Assembly (NCBI RefSeq): GCF_001423945.1 | Contig: NZ_LMPU01000009.1 | Coordinates: forward strand, 186,416-250,415 | DNA: 64,000 nucleotides | Direction: 5' to 3' | From: Pedobacter sp. Leaf194 | GTDB taxonomy: Bacteria > Bacteroidota > Bacteroidia > Sphingobacteriales > Sphingobacteriaceae | In this document: piece by piece, positions 1 to 8,940 of the stretch | Layout: each line of letters starts with the position of its first letter | Numbering within the stretch: position 1 is the first letter of the stretch | Made by a program: the position numbers and the translations under genes | Notes under the pieces: generated by a model | What the model was told of the DNA's origin: nothing | The model's database searches: none | Seen by the model: the letters and a program-made list of their open reading frames with translations, nothing else

Positions 1-44
1 CGTTTTAACACAGCCAAGGCGATTTTGAAGTAATTTTTTAGCAT
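1..44 (-). CDS. ABC transporter permease, N-terminal fragment (cut by window edge)
   Basis: An ATG on the minus strand at 42-44 opens a frame that runs off the window and begins MLKNYFKIALAVLK. That is the usual cytoplasmic start of MacB/FtsX-type permeases, just before the first membrane helix. It lies 9 bases downstream of the ATPase gene stop, in the same direction, where the permease of a MacAB-TolC-type operon would be expected. Only 14 codons are visible, so the family is inferred mainly from context. Confidence 0.6.
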   Translation of the reverse strand, partial: MLKNYFKIALAVLK

Positions 45-53
45 AGCTGAAAT

Positions 54-719
54 TTATTGAACTTGAGAACCATCAAAAAGGCGGACCAACCGATGTGTTT
101 TATGCGCCATACTTTCATCGTGCGTAACCATTACGATTGTTGTGCCTTCATTTTTATTTAGATTGATAAGGATTTCCATAATCTCGTTTCCCATCGCACT
201 ATCCAGGTTTCCGGTAGGCTCATCAGCCAAAATAATTTGAGGATTGCCCACAATTGCCCGTGCAATGGCAACCCGTTGCCTTTGCCCGCCAGAAAGTTGT
301 GTAGGAAAGTGCTTTAAACGATTACTTAAACCAACTTTTTCCAAGGCTTCGGTTGCCAATCTTTTTCGCTCCTTTGCTGATGATGTGCGGTACAACAGAG
401 GTAACTCAACATTATCCAAAACCTGCAAGTCGTTAATTAAATGATAACTTTGAAATATAAAACCGAGTTTGTGGTTTCTGAACTTTGCCAGTTTCTCATC
501 AGAAAAGCTGCTAATATCCTGACTATCGATTTTTATATTTCCCTTTGAAGGCTCATCCAGCAAGCCCATGATGTTGAGCAGCGTGCTTTTGCCACAACCA
601 GACGGGCCCATTATCGACAAAAACTCACCTTTGGCAATGTCCAGACTAATCCCATTTATCGCCAGCGTTTCTACCGTATCTGTTCGGTAAACTTTTTCAA
701 TATTTTGTAAGCGTATCAT
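54..719 (-). CDS. ABC transporter ATP-binding protein, MacB/LolD type
   Basis: A 221-residue cytoplasmic ATPase that should power a membrane permease. All the motifs are intact: Walker A GPSGCGKST at residues 38-46, Q-loop Gln90, signature LSGGQ at 142-146, Walker B IILADE at 162-167 and H-loop His200. Length and motif spacing match the MacB/LolD/FtsE class, which transduces force to periplasmic partners rather than moving solute through a channel. It is the third gene of an adaptor - outer membrane channel - ATPase - permease operon. The substrate cannot be read from the sequence. Confidence 0.93.
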   Translation of the reverse strand: MIRLQNIEKVYRTDTVETLAINGISLDIAKGEFLSIMGPSGCGKSTLLNIMGLLDEPSKGNIKIDSQDISSFSDEKLAKFRNHKLGFIFQSYHLINDLQVLDNVELPLLYRTSSAKERKRLATEALEKVGLSNRLKHFPTQLSGGQRQRVAIARAIVGNPQIILADEPTGNLDSAMGNEIMEILINLNKNEGTTIVMVTHDESMAHKTHRLVRLFDGSQVQ

Positions 720-745
720 ATTGTATAATTAGTGATTAAGATTTA

Positions 746-2203
746 TTAATAAGTTATTTTGCTGTTTTTTTCGAAATCATAGAGTGATAGGTACCTTAAC
801 TGGTAGTAAGCGCCCCAAAAATCGCGAAGCGAAGAAACATAATCTCGCTTCGCAGTATCGTTTTCCTGGAAGGCGATGCTTAAATCGGTGATGCTTAAAT
901 TGCCCAGCACATAACGCTCACTTGCGATTTTGTATTTTTCGGCAGCAATTTTCTCAGCGGCATCCGTTAGCTTAATTTGCTCTTTCATCATATTAAAAAG
1001 CGTTACCTGCGTTACTATTTGCTGCTTAAAGGTTTGCTTATCCTGTTCTACAGCGTAAGCTATAAATTGCTCATTCGCCTGCGCGGTTTTAGTTCTTGAT
1101 TTGGAACGCCCCCAATCCATAACCGGAATTGATAACTGTAACTCAACTGATTGCTGGTTTTTTGGGTTGCGGTAAACATCAAAAGCCGTTAAGCCAGCGT
1201 TAGAATAGCCAAGATTGGCTTTCAAAGTTGCCTTCAAACCGTTTTCACCTCTTGCTTTGGCAACATCTCTTTTGGCTTCGGCAAGCCGGCGAATAAAACC
1301 AATTGCATCAGAACGGTTTTCAAAAGCTTCCGTTAGCACTTTCTCTGTTGCAACCGTCATCTTGGCCACCACCTGAGGCATATTTAACTTTATCCTGTCA
1401 TCGCCCTCCATGCCCGTATAACTGCGGAGGTTTAAGGTAGCAATTTCAACATCACGCTTAGCAGTACCCACGGCTTTTTGAGCGTTTAACACTTCCAGTT
1501 GCAACTGCAAAATTTCATTTTTAGAAATTTTGCCTAATTCAAATTTTGTATCGGCAATGGACAATATTCGTTTAGTATTGGCATAATTTAAATCGGCAAT
1601 ATCAAGATTTACCTGCGCCAATAATAAATCGAAAAAAAATTCGCTTACCGTAATGGATATCTTCTCCTGAGTTTCGATAAAGGTTTGCTTGCTTTCATTG
1701 TATTTTAAAGGCTCGATTTTTTTATCCCATTTCAGACTGTTAAACTGCAAAAGTGGCTGTGTGTAACCGATGCCGTATGGTATGCCGTTATAAAGAACAT
1801 TATTCCGGTCAAAATCATCGAATCTTTGCAGTTGGGTTGTACCATAAATTGTTCCGCCGGTTGCAGCAATACTCTGGGTAAAATTTAACGTAAGCGAAGA
1901 ATTATCGTAATGTACGGGTTGAAAAAGGATTGTTCCATTTGGCTGCTGAACCTGGGTATAAGTTTTTGTATAGCCGGGCAAAACGCCTTCGAGCGCTAAT
2001 TGCGGTTGATAGTTCGATTTAAAAGTTCTCCACTCCCAATATTTCGTTTCCTTAACGGTTAGTGCCTGTTTTGCGGCAATAGAATTTGCCTTTGCCATTT
2101 CAACAACCTGTGGCAAACTTAGTTTTAAAGTGTCGGTTTTTGGCAGGGCAAAGGTTGCTAAACCATGCAAAATCATTAAAACGCTAAATAAAAATGTCTT
2201 CAT
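746..2203 (-). CDS. TolC-family outer membrane efflux protein
   Basis: A 485-residue exported protein with a signal peptide of about 20 residues (hydrophobic core after MKTFLF). The body is rich in long amphipathic helices and contains two related halves, as in TolC/OprM channels that cross the outer membrane and periplasm. Its start is 4 bases after the adaptor gene stop and it is followed by the ABC ATPase, so the operon encodes a complete tripartite pump or exporter. Length is normal for the family. The exported compound is unknown. Confidence 0.9.
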   Translation of the reverse strand: MKTFLFSVLMILHGLATFALPKTDTLKLSLPQVVEMAKANSIAAKQALTVKETKYWEWRTFKSNYQPQLALEGVLPGYTKTYTQVQQPNGTILFQPVHYDNSSLTLNFTQSIAATGGTIYGTTQLQRFDDFDRNNVLYNGIPYGIGYTQPLLQFNSLKWDKKIEPLKYNESKQTFIETQEKISITVSEFFFDLLLAQVNLDIADLNYANTKRILSIADTKFELGKISKNEILQLQLEVLNAQKAVGTAKRDVEIATLNLRSYTGMEGDDRIKLNMPQVVAKMTVATEKVLTEAFENRSDAIGFIRRLAEAKRDVAKARGENGLKATLKANLGYSNAGLTAFDVYRNPKNQQSVELQLSIPVMDWGRSKSRTKTAQANEQFIAYAVEQDKQTFKQQIVTQVTLFNMMKEQIKLTDAAEKIAAEKYKIASERYVLGNLSITDLSIAFQENDTAKRDYVSSLRDFWGAYYQLRYLSLYDFEKNSKITY

Positions 2204-2207
2204 CGCC

Positions 2208-3455
2208 TTAATTATTTATAGTTACTTTTTTCGAATTTTTATAATCGCCCATATCCGATGTTATTATTTCGTCGCCGGCTTTCAGCCCACTTATAATTTC
2301 TACATAATCGAAATTGCTTAATCCGGTTTTAACAGTGCGCCGCTCTGCAACACCATTTTTTAATACGAAAACTTCCTGTAAATTCGAACCATTAAATGCC
2401 GGTCCATTAGCAACTCTGAGCACCCCATTACGGGTATCGGTTACTAAAAACACATCGACTTTCTGATTTGGCCTTAACTCTTTGCTGTCTTTTTGGTTTA
2501 GTTGAATATCGAAGGAAACGATTGCATTAGCCACCGCCGGCGAAATGTTAACGATAGAACCCCTTAATTGTATTTCGCCGATTCTGATAATTGCCGGCAT
2601 GTTGTTATGAATTTTATCCAATAAATTATCAGACATGCTTCCGGCAACCTTAAAGCCGCTTAAATCTGCAATACGAACTAAAGCATCGCCCTCATGTACG
2701 CTGGCGCCAATGTTTTTATTTACCCAGGTGATAACGCCCGGTCTGGTGGCCATAACATCGGCTAAATCGAGTTTACGCTTCAAAGCATCAAGGTCTTTCT
2801 TTTGAATTGCAAGCGCAATTTGCGCTTCCCTGATTTCGATTTTCATGGTTTGTTGTTTACTTTTTATTTCATTTTCGAGTTGAAGTTTTTCCAAATCAGC
2901 AACCTTTAAATCAAGTTCGGCCCGTTCAACATCTTCTTTCGTGCCACCTCCGGCTTTTAGTAAGCGCTTTGCGGCAGATACGGCATCTTTGAGATTGCTG
3001 ATTCGCAGCTGTTTGATGCTGTTATTCGATTTAATATCAAAAAAACTTTTCTCCAGGTCCAATCTTAGTTTGCGAATTTCGTTTTCTTTAGATTCCATCT
3101 GAAATTGCAGTTTTCCATAATCGGTTTGGCTAAGCGATTTATCGAGCATCAAAATCGATTGGCCAGCCTTAACCTGATTTCCAGCATCCATTAAAACTTT
3201 TTTTACAGATGCATTTATAGGACTCGTTAAAACCTCTTCGAATTCGGGCAGCACTTCTCCGGTTGCATTAATCGTATTTTCAATTATTCCAGTTTCAACT
3301 TTTGCAGTTGTAATGTCTGATGCGGTTAAAGCAGGCTTAAAATAAAACCGTACAAACCAAACAGCTGCTACAATCACAACTAAAACAATGAAGATTATAA
3401 CATATGCCTTCTTCCTCTTTTTTGATAAAACTTCTTCCTCAATAAGTTTGTCCAT
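2208..3455 (-). CDS. HlyD/MacA-type periplasmic adaptor subunit
   Basis: A 415-residue membrane fusion protein. A short charged cytoplasmic N-terminus is followed by one membrane helix at about residues 17-36, a lipoyl/barrel-sandwich half (VKKVLMDAGNQVKAGQSIL), a long coiled-coil hairpin at roughly 100-230, then the second lipoyl half (ATRPGVITWVNKNIGASV) and a beta-barrel region. The family bridges an inner membrane ABC permease and a TolC channel. It is the first gene of the operon, so the operon promoter should lie in 3456-3640, although no convincing -7 box was found there. Confidence 0.9.
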   Translation of the reverse strand: MDKLIEEEVLSKKRKKAYVIIFIVLVVIVAAVWFVRFYFKPALTASDITTAKVETGIIENTINATGEVLPEFEEVLTSPINASVKKVLMDAGNQVKAGQSILMLDKSLSQTDYGKLQFQMESKENEIRKLRLDLEKSFFDIKSNNSIKQLRISNLKDAVSAAKRLLKAGGGTKEDVERAELDLKVADLEKLQLENEIKSKQQTMKIEIREAQIALAIQKKDLDALKRKLDLADVMATRPGVITWVNKNIGASVHEGDALVRIADLSGFKVAGSMSDNLLDKIHNNMPAIIRIGEIQLRGSIVNISPAVANAIVSFDIQLNQKDSKELRPNQKVDVFLVTDTRNGVLRVANGPAFNGSNLQEVFVLKNGVAERRTVKTGLSNFDYVEIISGLKAGDEIITSDMGDYKNSKKVTINN

Positions 3456-3640
3456 TAACCTTTTTTTTGAACAAGCTTTTACAAGGCGAATGCCAATATT
3501 AATGAACTAATAATCAATAGTTTACAAAATAGTAGAATTTGAAAAATGCCCGATATCGAACGCTTTGTTTGTTATCGAACGTTTAACTCGAAAAGGAAAA
3601 TCAATTAGAAATTACTTCAACAGAACAGTACCTTTACAAT

Positions 3641-3823
3641 ATGAAAAGATTGAACAGTGAAACCCCGAACGACGAGTTACAGGATGTGAAAAAGGGCGAC
3701 CTGGTTACCGATACTTTTAGCAAAACCGGGTTGGTAGAAAGCATAAACGTTACAGACGATGGTTTGTACAGAATTTACGAATTCAATCTGGTAACGGGGC
3801 GAACCATCACCGTAAAGAAATAA
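3641..3823 (+). CDS. Small conserved-type hypothetical protein, 60 residues
   Basis: A 60-residue acidic/basic protein without signal peptide or membrane helix. The pattern (KKGDLVTDTF, then SINVTDDGLYRIYEF, then GRTITVKK) suggests a small beta-barrel or SH3-like fold, but I do not recognise the family. It is the only gene on this strand between the export operon and the PAS-LuxR gene. A TACCTTTA box just upstream resembles the Bacteroidetes -7 element with a mismatch. Codon use looks like that of its neighbours. Confidence 0.5.
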   Translation: MKRLNSETPNDELQDVKKGDLVTDTFSKTGLVESINVTDDGLYRIYEFNLVTGRTITVKK

Positions 3824-3847
3824 AAAAGAGGGGTTAAAAACCCCTCT
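3821..3847 (-). terminator. Rho-independent terminator
   Basis: A perfect 9-bp stem (3827-3835 with 3839-3847, core GAGGGGTT/AACCCCTC) has a 3-base loop. On the minus strand it is followed by a T-rich run, so it best serves the minus-strand PAS-LuxR gene ending at 4049. It also sits directly after the stop of the plus-strand 60-residue gene, where it lacks a T tract. Confidence 0.7.
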
Positions 3848-4048
3848 CTCAAAATTGCCTTGAAATCTATCATTAGTGGTAATGATATATTTCTTGCAAT
3901 CAAAGTAATGTAACACCATAGTTCAGTATGCGCCTGGTTTTCAGATAATTCTGTAATTGCAGACACCTTATGAATTACATTGATTACGCAAAAACAATTA
4001 TTATTCCAGTTTTTGCGTAGGTCTTGAAATATTCTTAATTGCGATTGT

Positions 4049-4813
4049 TTACAACCTGGCAATTTTGTTTATTGCCGCAGCCATATTTCCGCCACCTGTT
4101 TTTGCTATGATATGCTTTCTGTGACTTTTAACCGTTTCGATGCATAAATAAAGTTTCCCCGCAATTTCTTTGCTCGTAAAGCCCTGTTTTGCCAACTCTA
4201 AAACTTCCTTTTCCCGTTTCGATAACGTTTGGCTAAGCTCCGAAAATTCCGTTTCATGGCAAAGCACGTAGGTTCCTCCGGGCGAAAGTTTGTGAACGGT
4301 TAAATTAATGGCGTTGTTAAACTTAAAACCAGTTATATCAGTGCAGTTTATATATTCTAAAGTAGGTTTGCCATCGTTTGTAAAACTCACGAAACTGCTT
4401 TGCCTTAGCATGGTAACATAGTTGTTATCATATGTTCTCATCCTGATGTTGTAGCTAAACCTTAATTTGCCACGCTGTTCGGCTGGGGTGCTGTAATAGA
4501 AATTAAAAATGGCTTTATGAATTTCCCGCAAAAGTTCCAAATCGGCCGGATGGACAACACTTAGCGCAAAATTTAAACCGCGGTTTAGAAACATTGCAGC
4601 ATCATAACCTAATATTTTCTTTATCGATGGACTTATCGATTGATATTGCATAAAGGTCCAATTGAAAACAGCCTGATAACCTGTAGCACTTTCTGCAAAT
4701 TTATAAGATTCGGAAACCGGGTTTGGAACTACGGGTGTAAACTGCTGTAATTTTGTTGAATAGCCGGCAAGTCGGTACAATTCGCCGGTTGAGAGAATAT
4801 TCAATAGATTCAT
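4049..4813 (-). CDS. PAS-LuxR transcriptional regulator
   Basis: A 254-residue cytoplasmic protein. Residues about 45-165 look like a PAS-type sensor fold (ISPSIKKILGYD, then VVHPADLE, ending DITGF). The last 65 residues are a LuxR/GerE DNA-binding domain (LSKREKEVLELAKQGFTSKE, then IAGKLYLCIETVKSHRKHI). Such single-component or kinase-partnered regulators are common in Bacteroidetes. It is monocistronic on the minus strand and divergent from the patatin/sensor operon, so it could control that operon; this is inference from position only. No phosphoacceptor receiver domain is present. Confidence 0.85.
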   Translation of the reverse strand: MNLLNILSTGELYRLAGYSTKLQQFTPVVPNPVSESYKFAESATGYQAVFNWTFMQYQSISPSIKKILGYDAAMFLNRGLNFALSVVHPADLELLREIHKAIFNFYYSTPAEQRGKLRFSYNIRMRTYDNNYVTMLRQSSFVSFTNDGKPTLEYINCTDITGFKFNNAINLTVHKLSPGGTYVLCHETEFSELSQTLSKREKEVLELAKQGFTSKEIAGKLYLCIETVKSHRKHIIAKTGGGNMAAAINKIARL

Positions 4814-4880
4814 AACTGTAGTTTATAGGGCATGTAAAACTAGTAAAATTTTTCAGCACTTAATAACCTGAAAATCACTC

Positions 4881-4914
4881 TTTTGAGGGATTATTATCAA
4901 CAGTAATATTTTTG
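4881..4914 (+). promoter_or_regulatory. Promoter of the patatin/sensor operon
   Basis: A -33-like TTTTG (4881-4885) is separated by 21 bases from TATTTTTG (4907-4914), which fits the Bacteroidetes -7 consensus TAnnTTTG. Transcription would start near 4921, about 25 bases before the ATG at 4945. The site also argues against the in-frame TTG at 4912, which lies inside the -7 box. Confidence 0.5.
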
Positions 4915-4944
4915 ATATTGCAGATTAAATTAATCTCCGAAAAA

Positions 4945-6156
4945 ATGATTAACAACGTAGCTTTTGACGTGGTTATCGGGCTGGTATTTATTTACCTTCT
5001 TTATAGTTTGTTGGCTACAGTTATTGCTGAAATTGTTGCTACAAAACTCGGCTTACGGGCAAGAAACCTAAAAGAAGCGGTTAATAGAATGCTTACGGAT
5101 GAAGATGCGTTTTATCTAAAAGGGAAATGGTACGACTTTCTGGGGAAATGGCTGCTGGAAAAACTCGCCAGATTAACCGATTCTTTAAGGCTGATGAAAA
5201 ATCCGAAAAACACAATCATCACTAGGTTTTACAATAATCCCGAAATTAAATACCTCGGCAGCTCCGGTCTGTTTAAATATCCCTCATCATTTAAGGCAGT
5301 TAGTTTTTCCAAAACCCTGCTCTATATGTTAAATGGTAATGCGCCATTGTTTGCAAATAATATTGATGCCACCCTCAGAAATGAAGCCCAGAAGGTTTTA
5401 GGCAGGGAAACTGCAGAATATGTTTTAAACATTTGGGAAGATTCTGAGCATAATATTGTTAAATTTAAAATGCAGCTCGAGGCCTGGTTTGACAGAAGTA
5501 TGGAGCAGGCAACAGAATGGTATAAAAGAAAAATTCGGATTGTATTGCTCATCATCGGGTTTATGATGGCCTGGCTATTTAACGCAGATACAATTTCAAT
5601 TACCCATAAACTTTCGAAAGATAAAAATGCAAGGGAGCAAATGGTATTGCTTACTGCTTCATTTTTAAAATCTAATCCGCCACAGCCGGAAGACATTTCT
5701 CAATCATTAACCGATAACGAGGCCCGGGAATACCAGCAAAACCTCGATTCTTTAATGTCGGTTAAGGCCACCATTGAGGCTGATATTGAATCAACGAAAA
5801 CACTTTTAGGTTACGGCAGCTGGCCACCTGATTCGGTTGAGGTTCTAAAAACTGGAAATCAAAGCAAATTCAGGCCACAAATTGATGCTTCCCTCCTGTC
5901 TGTTAACCAGAAAATACAATCGCAACTTAAAAACTATGTGTTTTTTAGCACTAACGATAAATGGAACTACTTTTTTGGAATTTTCAGCAGGCATTTCTGG
6001 GGCTTCCTCATTACCGCTATTGCGATCTCTTTGGGTGCGCCATTCTGGTTCGATTTGCTAAATAAACTGATGAGCTTGAGAACATCAAATAAAGAACAAA
6101 CGCAAAGCACAAATACCAATGCAAACAATACCGTAAAACCATCAGAAAGCAGATAG
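4945..6156 (+). CDS. Membrane protein of unknown family, first gene of patatin/sensor operon
   Basis: 403 residues. Predicted membrane helices lie at about residues 6-28, 200-220 and 345-370, with a soluble region between the first two and an acidic segment before the last. The C-terminus after the last helix ends in a low-complexity Thr/Asn tail. I do not recognise a named domain. The ending (ISLGAPFWFDLLNKLMSLR) resembles a recurring membrane protein family I recall without a function. The start was set at ATG 4945, because the upstream TTG at 4912 falls in the promoter. The next gene starts 2 bases after the stop. Confidence 0.8.
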   Translation: MINNVAFDVVIGLVFIYLLYSLLATVIAEIVATKLGLRARNLKEAVNRMLTDEDAFYLKGKWYDFLGKWLLEKLARLTDSLRLMKNPKNTIITRFYNNPEIKYLGSSGLFKYPSSFKAVSFSKTLLYMLNGNAPLFANNIDATLRNEAQKVLGRETAEYVLNIWEDSEHNIVKFKMQLEAWFDRSMEQATEWYKRKIRIVLLIIGFMMAWLFNADTISITHKLSKDKNAREQMVLLTASFLKSNPPQPEDISQSLTDNEAREYQQNLDSLMSVKATIEADIESTKTLLGYGSWPPDSVEVLKTGNQSKFRPQIDASLLSVNQKIQSQLKNYVFFSTNDKWNYFFGIFSRHFWGFLITAIAISLGAPFWFDLLNKLMSLRTSNKEQTQSTNTNANNTVKPSESR

Positions 6157-6158
6157 AT

Positions 6159-6449
6159 ATGGTTACACTTAAAGTTACAATTAATGGCGGCATTGCACCT
6201 TTACCGGTTAAAATTTATGTAGATAACCTCGCCAGCACAAATGATTTTCGCTTCACCAGAGATGAATCTTTCGAAGAGCCATTAAACCTGCAACCGGGAA
6301 AATATTCGATTATGGTTGGCGGTAAAAATCCTGAAAATGGAAATACTGATGTTTCCTTAACGGGCGAATTTATAGATGGGCCTGAACCTCAATCGAGTTT
6401 TAACCGCTCAACGCCTGTATTTTCAGTACTTTTTTTTATCGAAGTTTAA
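6159..6449 (+). CDS. Small beta-rich hypothetical protein
   Basis: 96 residues, no signal peptide, predicted mostly beta (TLKVTINGG, then PVKIYVDN, then GKYSIMVGG), like a small immunoglobulin- or transthyretin-type sandwich. Function unknown. It is tightly packed between its neighbours (2 bases after the membrane protein, 9 bases before the secreted protein), so it is very likely translated as part of the operon and may bind one of the other products. Its short length and lack of known motifs prevent a firmer call. Confidence 0.7.
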   Translation: MVTLKVTINGGIAPLPVKIYVDNLASTNDFRFTRDESFEEPLNLQPGKYSIMVGGKNPENGNTDVSLTGEFIDGPEPQSSFNRSTPVFSVLFFIEV

Positions 6450-6458
6450 ATTGATGTT

Positions 6459-7607
6459 ATGAAAAAGGCGTTGCTTTTCGGCTTACTAATCTTATTTAAT
6501 TTGAACTTGTTTGCGCAAACGGTGAAAGACAGTTTGCAAACGGCCGTTTACAGCTTGAAAAAAGAGAAATTAAGTAATTTAATCAAGTCTGCAGAAAACT
6601 TAAAATCAGGAAATTATAAAGATGTTTTTTATAGTTTTTTCCAATTAGCGGCTAAAGATTTAACAGGCCAGAACAAGGCATTCGGTTTCAACAGTACGCT
6701 TTTTGCCATAAAGTTAAAGCTAGACTCATCTTTAAACCATGATTACAATTTAAGGAAGCAAAATTTTGCACGCAATTTCCAGTTTAATGTGAAGCTCAAT
6801 TTAGATACCGCTTTAAAGTTTAAAGGCTTTACCAGCGGCTTCACCTATGCAATCGTAAACCAACGCGACCATCAACTTGCCAATTTTACCGGGAGCTATC
6901 TCGGGAAGGTATTATACCCTTTGCTAGATACGATACAAAAACAGTCGGCAGCTTACACGACAATGATTGTAAATCAAAATTTACCCCGCGAGAAACGTTC
7001 AGCGCTATTGTCTCAAATGCAACAAGGAATCGATTCTTTGCTGGCAAATTATACGCTCAGTTACTTGCCTGATGCATTTTTTAAAGGCCTTAAATACCCT
7101 TCCGCACTCATTGCTTCTCTAAAGAAAATTGATCTGATTTCTGATTCGCTTTACAAGGAACTGGATAAAAAATGGCTGTGGACTGTAAGCGGAAATGCAT
7201 CTACCGCTAAAACCGGCCGATTTAACCGGGCGGGTATTGAAACCATTCTCCTGAAAGGCAAAAAACCAGAACTGGATATCAGAGCTGGCGTTTATTACGC
7301 AGACACGCTTGTGCAAAGAAGAATTTCGAGGTTTGTAAGCAGTATTTCTGCCGGCTTCAATTTTCCCCTGTTAATTGTAAAAAAAGCAAGTACTATCGAA
7401 TTTAAACCTTACCTCGAGTACAGCCGGATTCTAAGCAATGCACTTCCCAACGAAGATAAGTACCGGATTTTAGCAAACGCAGATTTAAGATTCAGGATTA
7501 CCGAAGGACTTTGGCTTCCATTAACGATAAAATATGATTTACAGTACAATAACCTGTTGGGTTTCTTAAACGTATCAATAAATCTGAAAGGGATTAATAG
7601 TAATTAA
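6459..7607 (+). CDS. Secreted hypothetical protein of patatin/sensor operon
   Basis: 382 residues with a clear signal peptide (MKKALLFGLLILFNLNLFAQ), so exported to the periplasm or outer membrane. The middle is helical. The last 130 residues have alternating beta patterns (ELDIRAGVYYADTL, then LRFRITEGLWLPLTIKYDL) that could form outer-membrane strands, though the count seems low for a full barrel. I do not recognise a family. Third gene of the operon, 11 bases before the patatin gene. Its export signal means the operon reaches from cytosol to envelope. Confidence 0.75.
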   Translation: MKKALLFGLLILFNLNLFAQTVKDSLQTAVYSLKKEKLSNLIKSAENLKSGNYKDVFYSFFQLAAKDLTGQNKAFGFNSTLFAIKLKLDSSLNHDYNLRKQNFARNFQFNVKLNLDTALKFKGFTSGFTYAIVNQRDHQLANFTGSYLGKVLYPLLDTIQKQSAAYTTMIVNQNLPREKRSALLSQMQQGIDSLLANYTLSYLPDAFFKGLKYPSALIASLKKIDLISDSLYKELDKKWLWTVSGNASTAKTGRFNRAGIETILLKGKKPELDIRAGVYYADTLVQRRISRFVSSISAGFNFPLLIVKKASTIEFKPYLEYSRILSNALPNEDKYRILANADLRFRITEGLWLPLTIKYDLQYNNLLGFLNVSINLKGINSN

Positions 7608-7618
7608 ACAAAAAGATT

Positions 7619-8929
7619 ATGGCATATAAAATTCTTTCTTTAGATGGTGGCGGCTCCTGGGCTGTTATTCAGGCCAGGGTTCTACTGGATATCTATGGCG
7701 ATTTGAACGGGCATGAACTATTAAAAAAATTCGACCTCGCCATCGCAAATTCGGGTGGCAGCCTTGTTTTAGCCACACTTTGTAATAACATGAAACTGAG
7801 TGAGATTATCTCCGTTTTTGAAGATGAGGCGAAGCGAAAGCAGGTGTTCTCTAAACTTTCCTTTTGGGAAAAGTTACGTTGGAGAAATATTGCCAGTTTA
7901 ACAAACGTGCTCGGCCCAAAATACAGTATGGAGCGCAAAATGTCGGGCTTGCAAAACGTTTTAAAGCCGTATAACAGCTTAATGACCCAGGGCAAAACCA
8001 CAAAGCCTACGCTGGAGATAGCGTTAAACGAACTGCCGAAAATTATCGGCAAACCAGAATTGCAGTTAATAATTGTCGGCTTTGATTATTTTAGGCAAAG
8101 GGCTACCTTTTTTCGTTCAAATGCCAGCAGCAAAACCGATATCTTTAGTGGTGGCAAATACTATCAGGTTAGCCTGGGGCACGCCATCCACTCCTCTAGT
8201 AATGCTCCTGTTAATTATTTCGATGCCCCTGCCGAAATTACAATAAACCAACTGAACGGAAACGATATCCGTAAAACGAAAATGTGGGATGGAGCAGTTT
8301 CGGGCTTCAACAATCCTGTGTTAGCTGGCCTGATTGAAGCCATAACAAACAATTCTATCCCGATGAGCGATTACAAAATTCTCTCTCTCGGCACCGGAAC
8401 TGGCGGGCAGGCGATGATTGCAGACTACCAGACTTCATCTAACACAGAAATTAAAGCAATTTTTGATAGGAATGAAGATAATAAGCTGGCATTTACAGAC
8501 TACGACTTAACTTTTGTTTCAGACATAAAAAAAATGTCGACGAGTATCCTCGGAGATCCACCTGATTCTGCAACTTTTATCGCTTATTCAATCTTAGATC
8601 CTGCACTCACAAATAAAGCATGTTTAGTGCGGATTAACCCCTGTATAAAGCCCGTTCTAAACCCAAAAAGCCTTGTATTTGAAGCTCCCGACGTTTATAA
8701 AAGTGAACCGAACGGCCAGGAGCTTTTCATTAAATTGATGGATTTAGATATGGATGCTGTTGCAAATGAGGAAGTTGCGCTTATTACTCAGCTTTGCAGC
8801 AAATTTATAACGCAGAACACGGTTTGCCTTCCAAATCAATTAATAAGAGGCGATGGTAATGGCATCCATCTTGGCGATGATACTTACCAAAAGGCCAAAG
8901 CCAGGTGGCTAAGCTGCAACCCGATTTAA
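7619..8929 (+). CDS. Patatin-like phospholipase
   Basis: 436 residues, no signal peptide, so a cytosolic or membrane-surface lipid acyl hydrolase. The oxyanion-hole loop DGGGSW is at residues 9-14. The nucleophile elbow reads ANSGG with Ser45; the family usually has GxSxG, so the first Gly is replaced by Ala. The catalytic-dyad Asp is Asp224 in DGAVSG. The remaining 200 residues carry no domain I recognise. Patatins act as membrane-degrading effectors in several defence systems and as ordinary lipases elsewhere. Here the partner is a large membrane sensor ATPase encoded 11 bases downstream, which suggests regulated lipase activity; that link is inference. Confidence 0.88.
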   Translation: MAYKILSLDGGGSWAVIQARVLLDIYGDLNGHELLKKFDLAIANSGGSLVLATLCNNMKLSEIISVFEDEAKRKQVFSKLSFWEKLRWRNIASLTNVLGPKYSMERKMSGLQNVLKPYNSLMTQGKTTKPTLEIALNELPKIIGKPELQLIIVGFDYFRQRATFFRSNASSKTDIFSGGKYYQVSLGHAIHSSSNAPVNYFDAPAEITINQLNGNDIRKTKMWDGAVSGFNNPVLAGLIEAITNNSIPMSDYKILSLGTGTGGQAMIADYQTSSNTEIKAIFDRNEDNKLAFTDYDLTFVSDIKKMSTSILGDPPDSATFIAYSILDPALTNKACLVRINPCIKPVLNPKSLVFEAPDVYKSEPNGQELFIKLMDLDMDAVANEEVALITQLCSKFITQNTVCLPNQLIRGDGNGIHLGDDTYQKAKARWLSCNPI

Positions 8930-8940
8930 AGAAAAAACAG

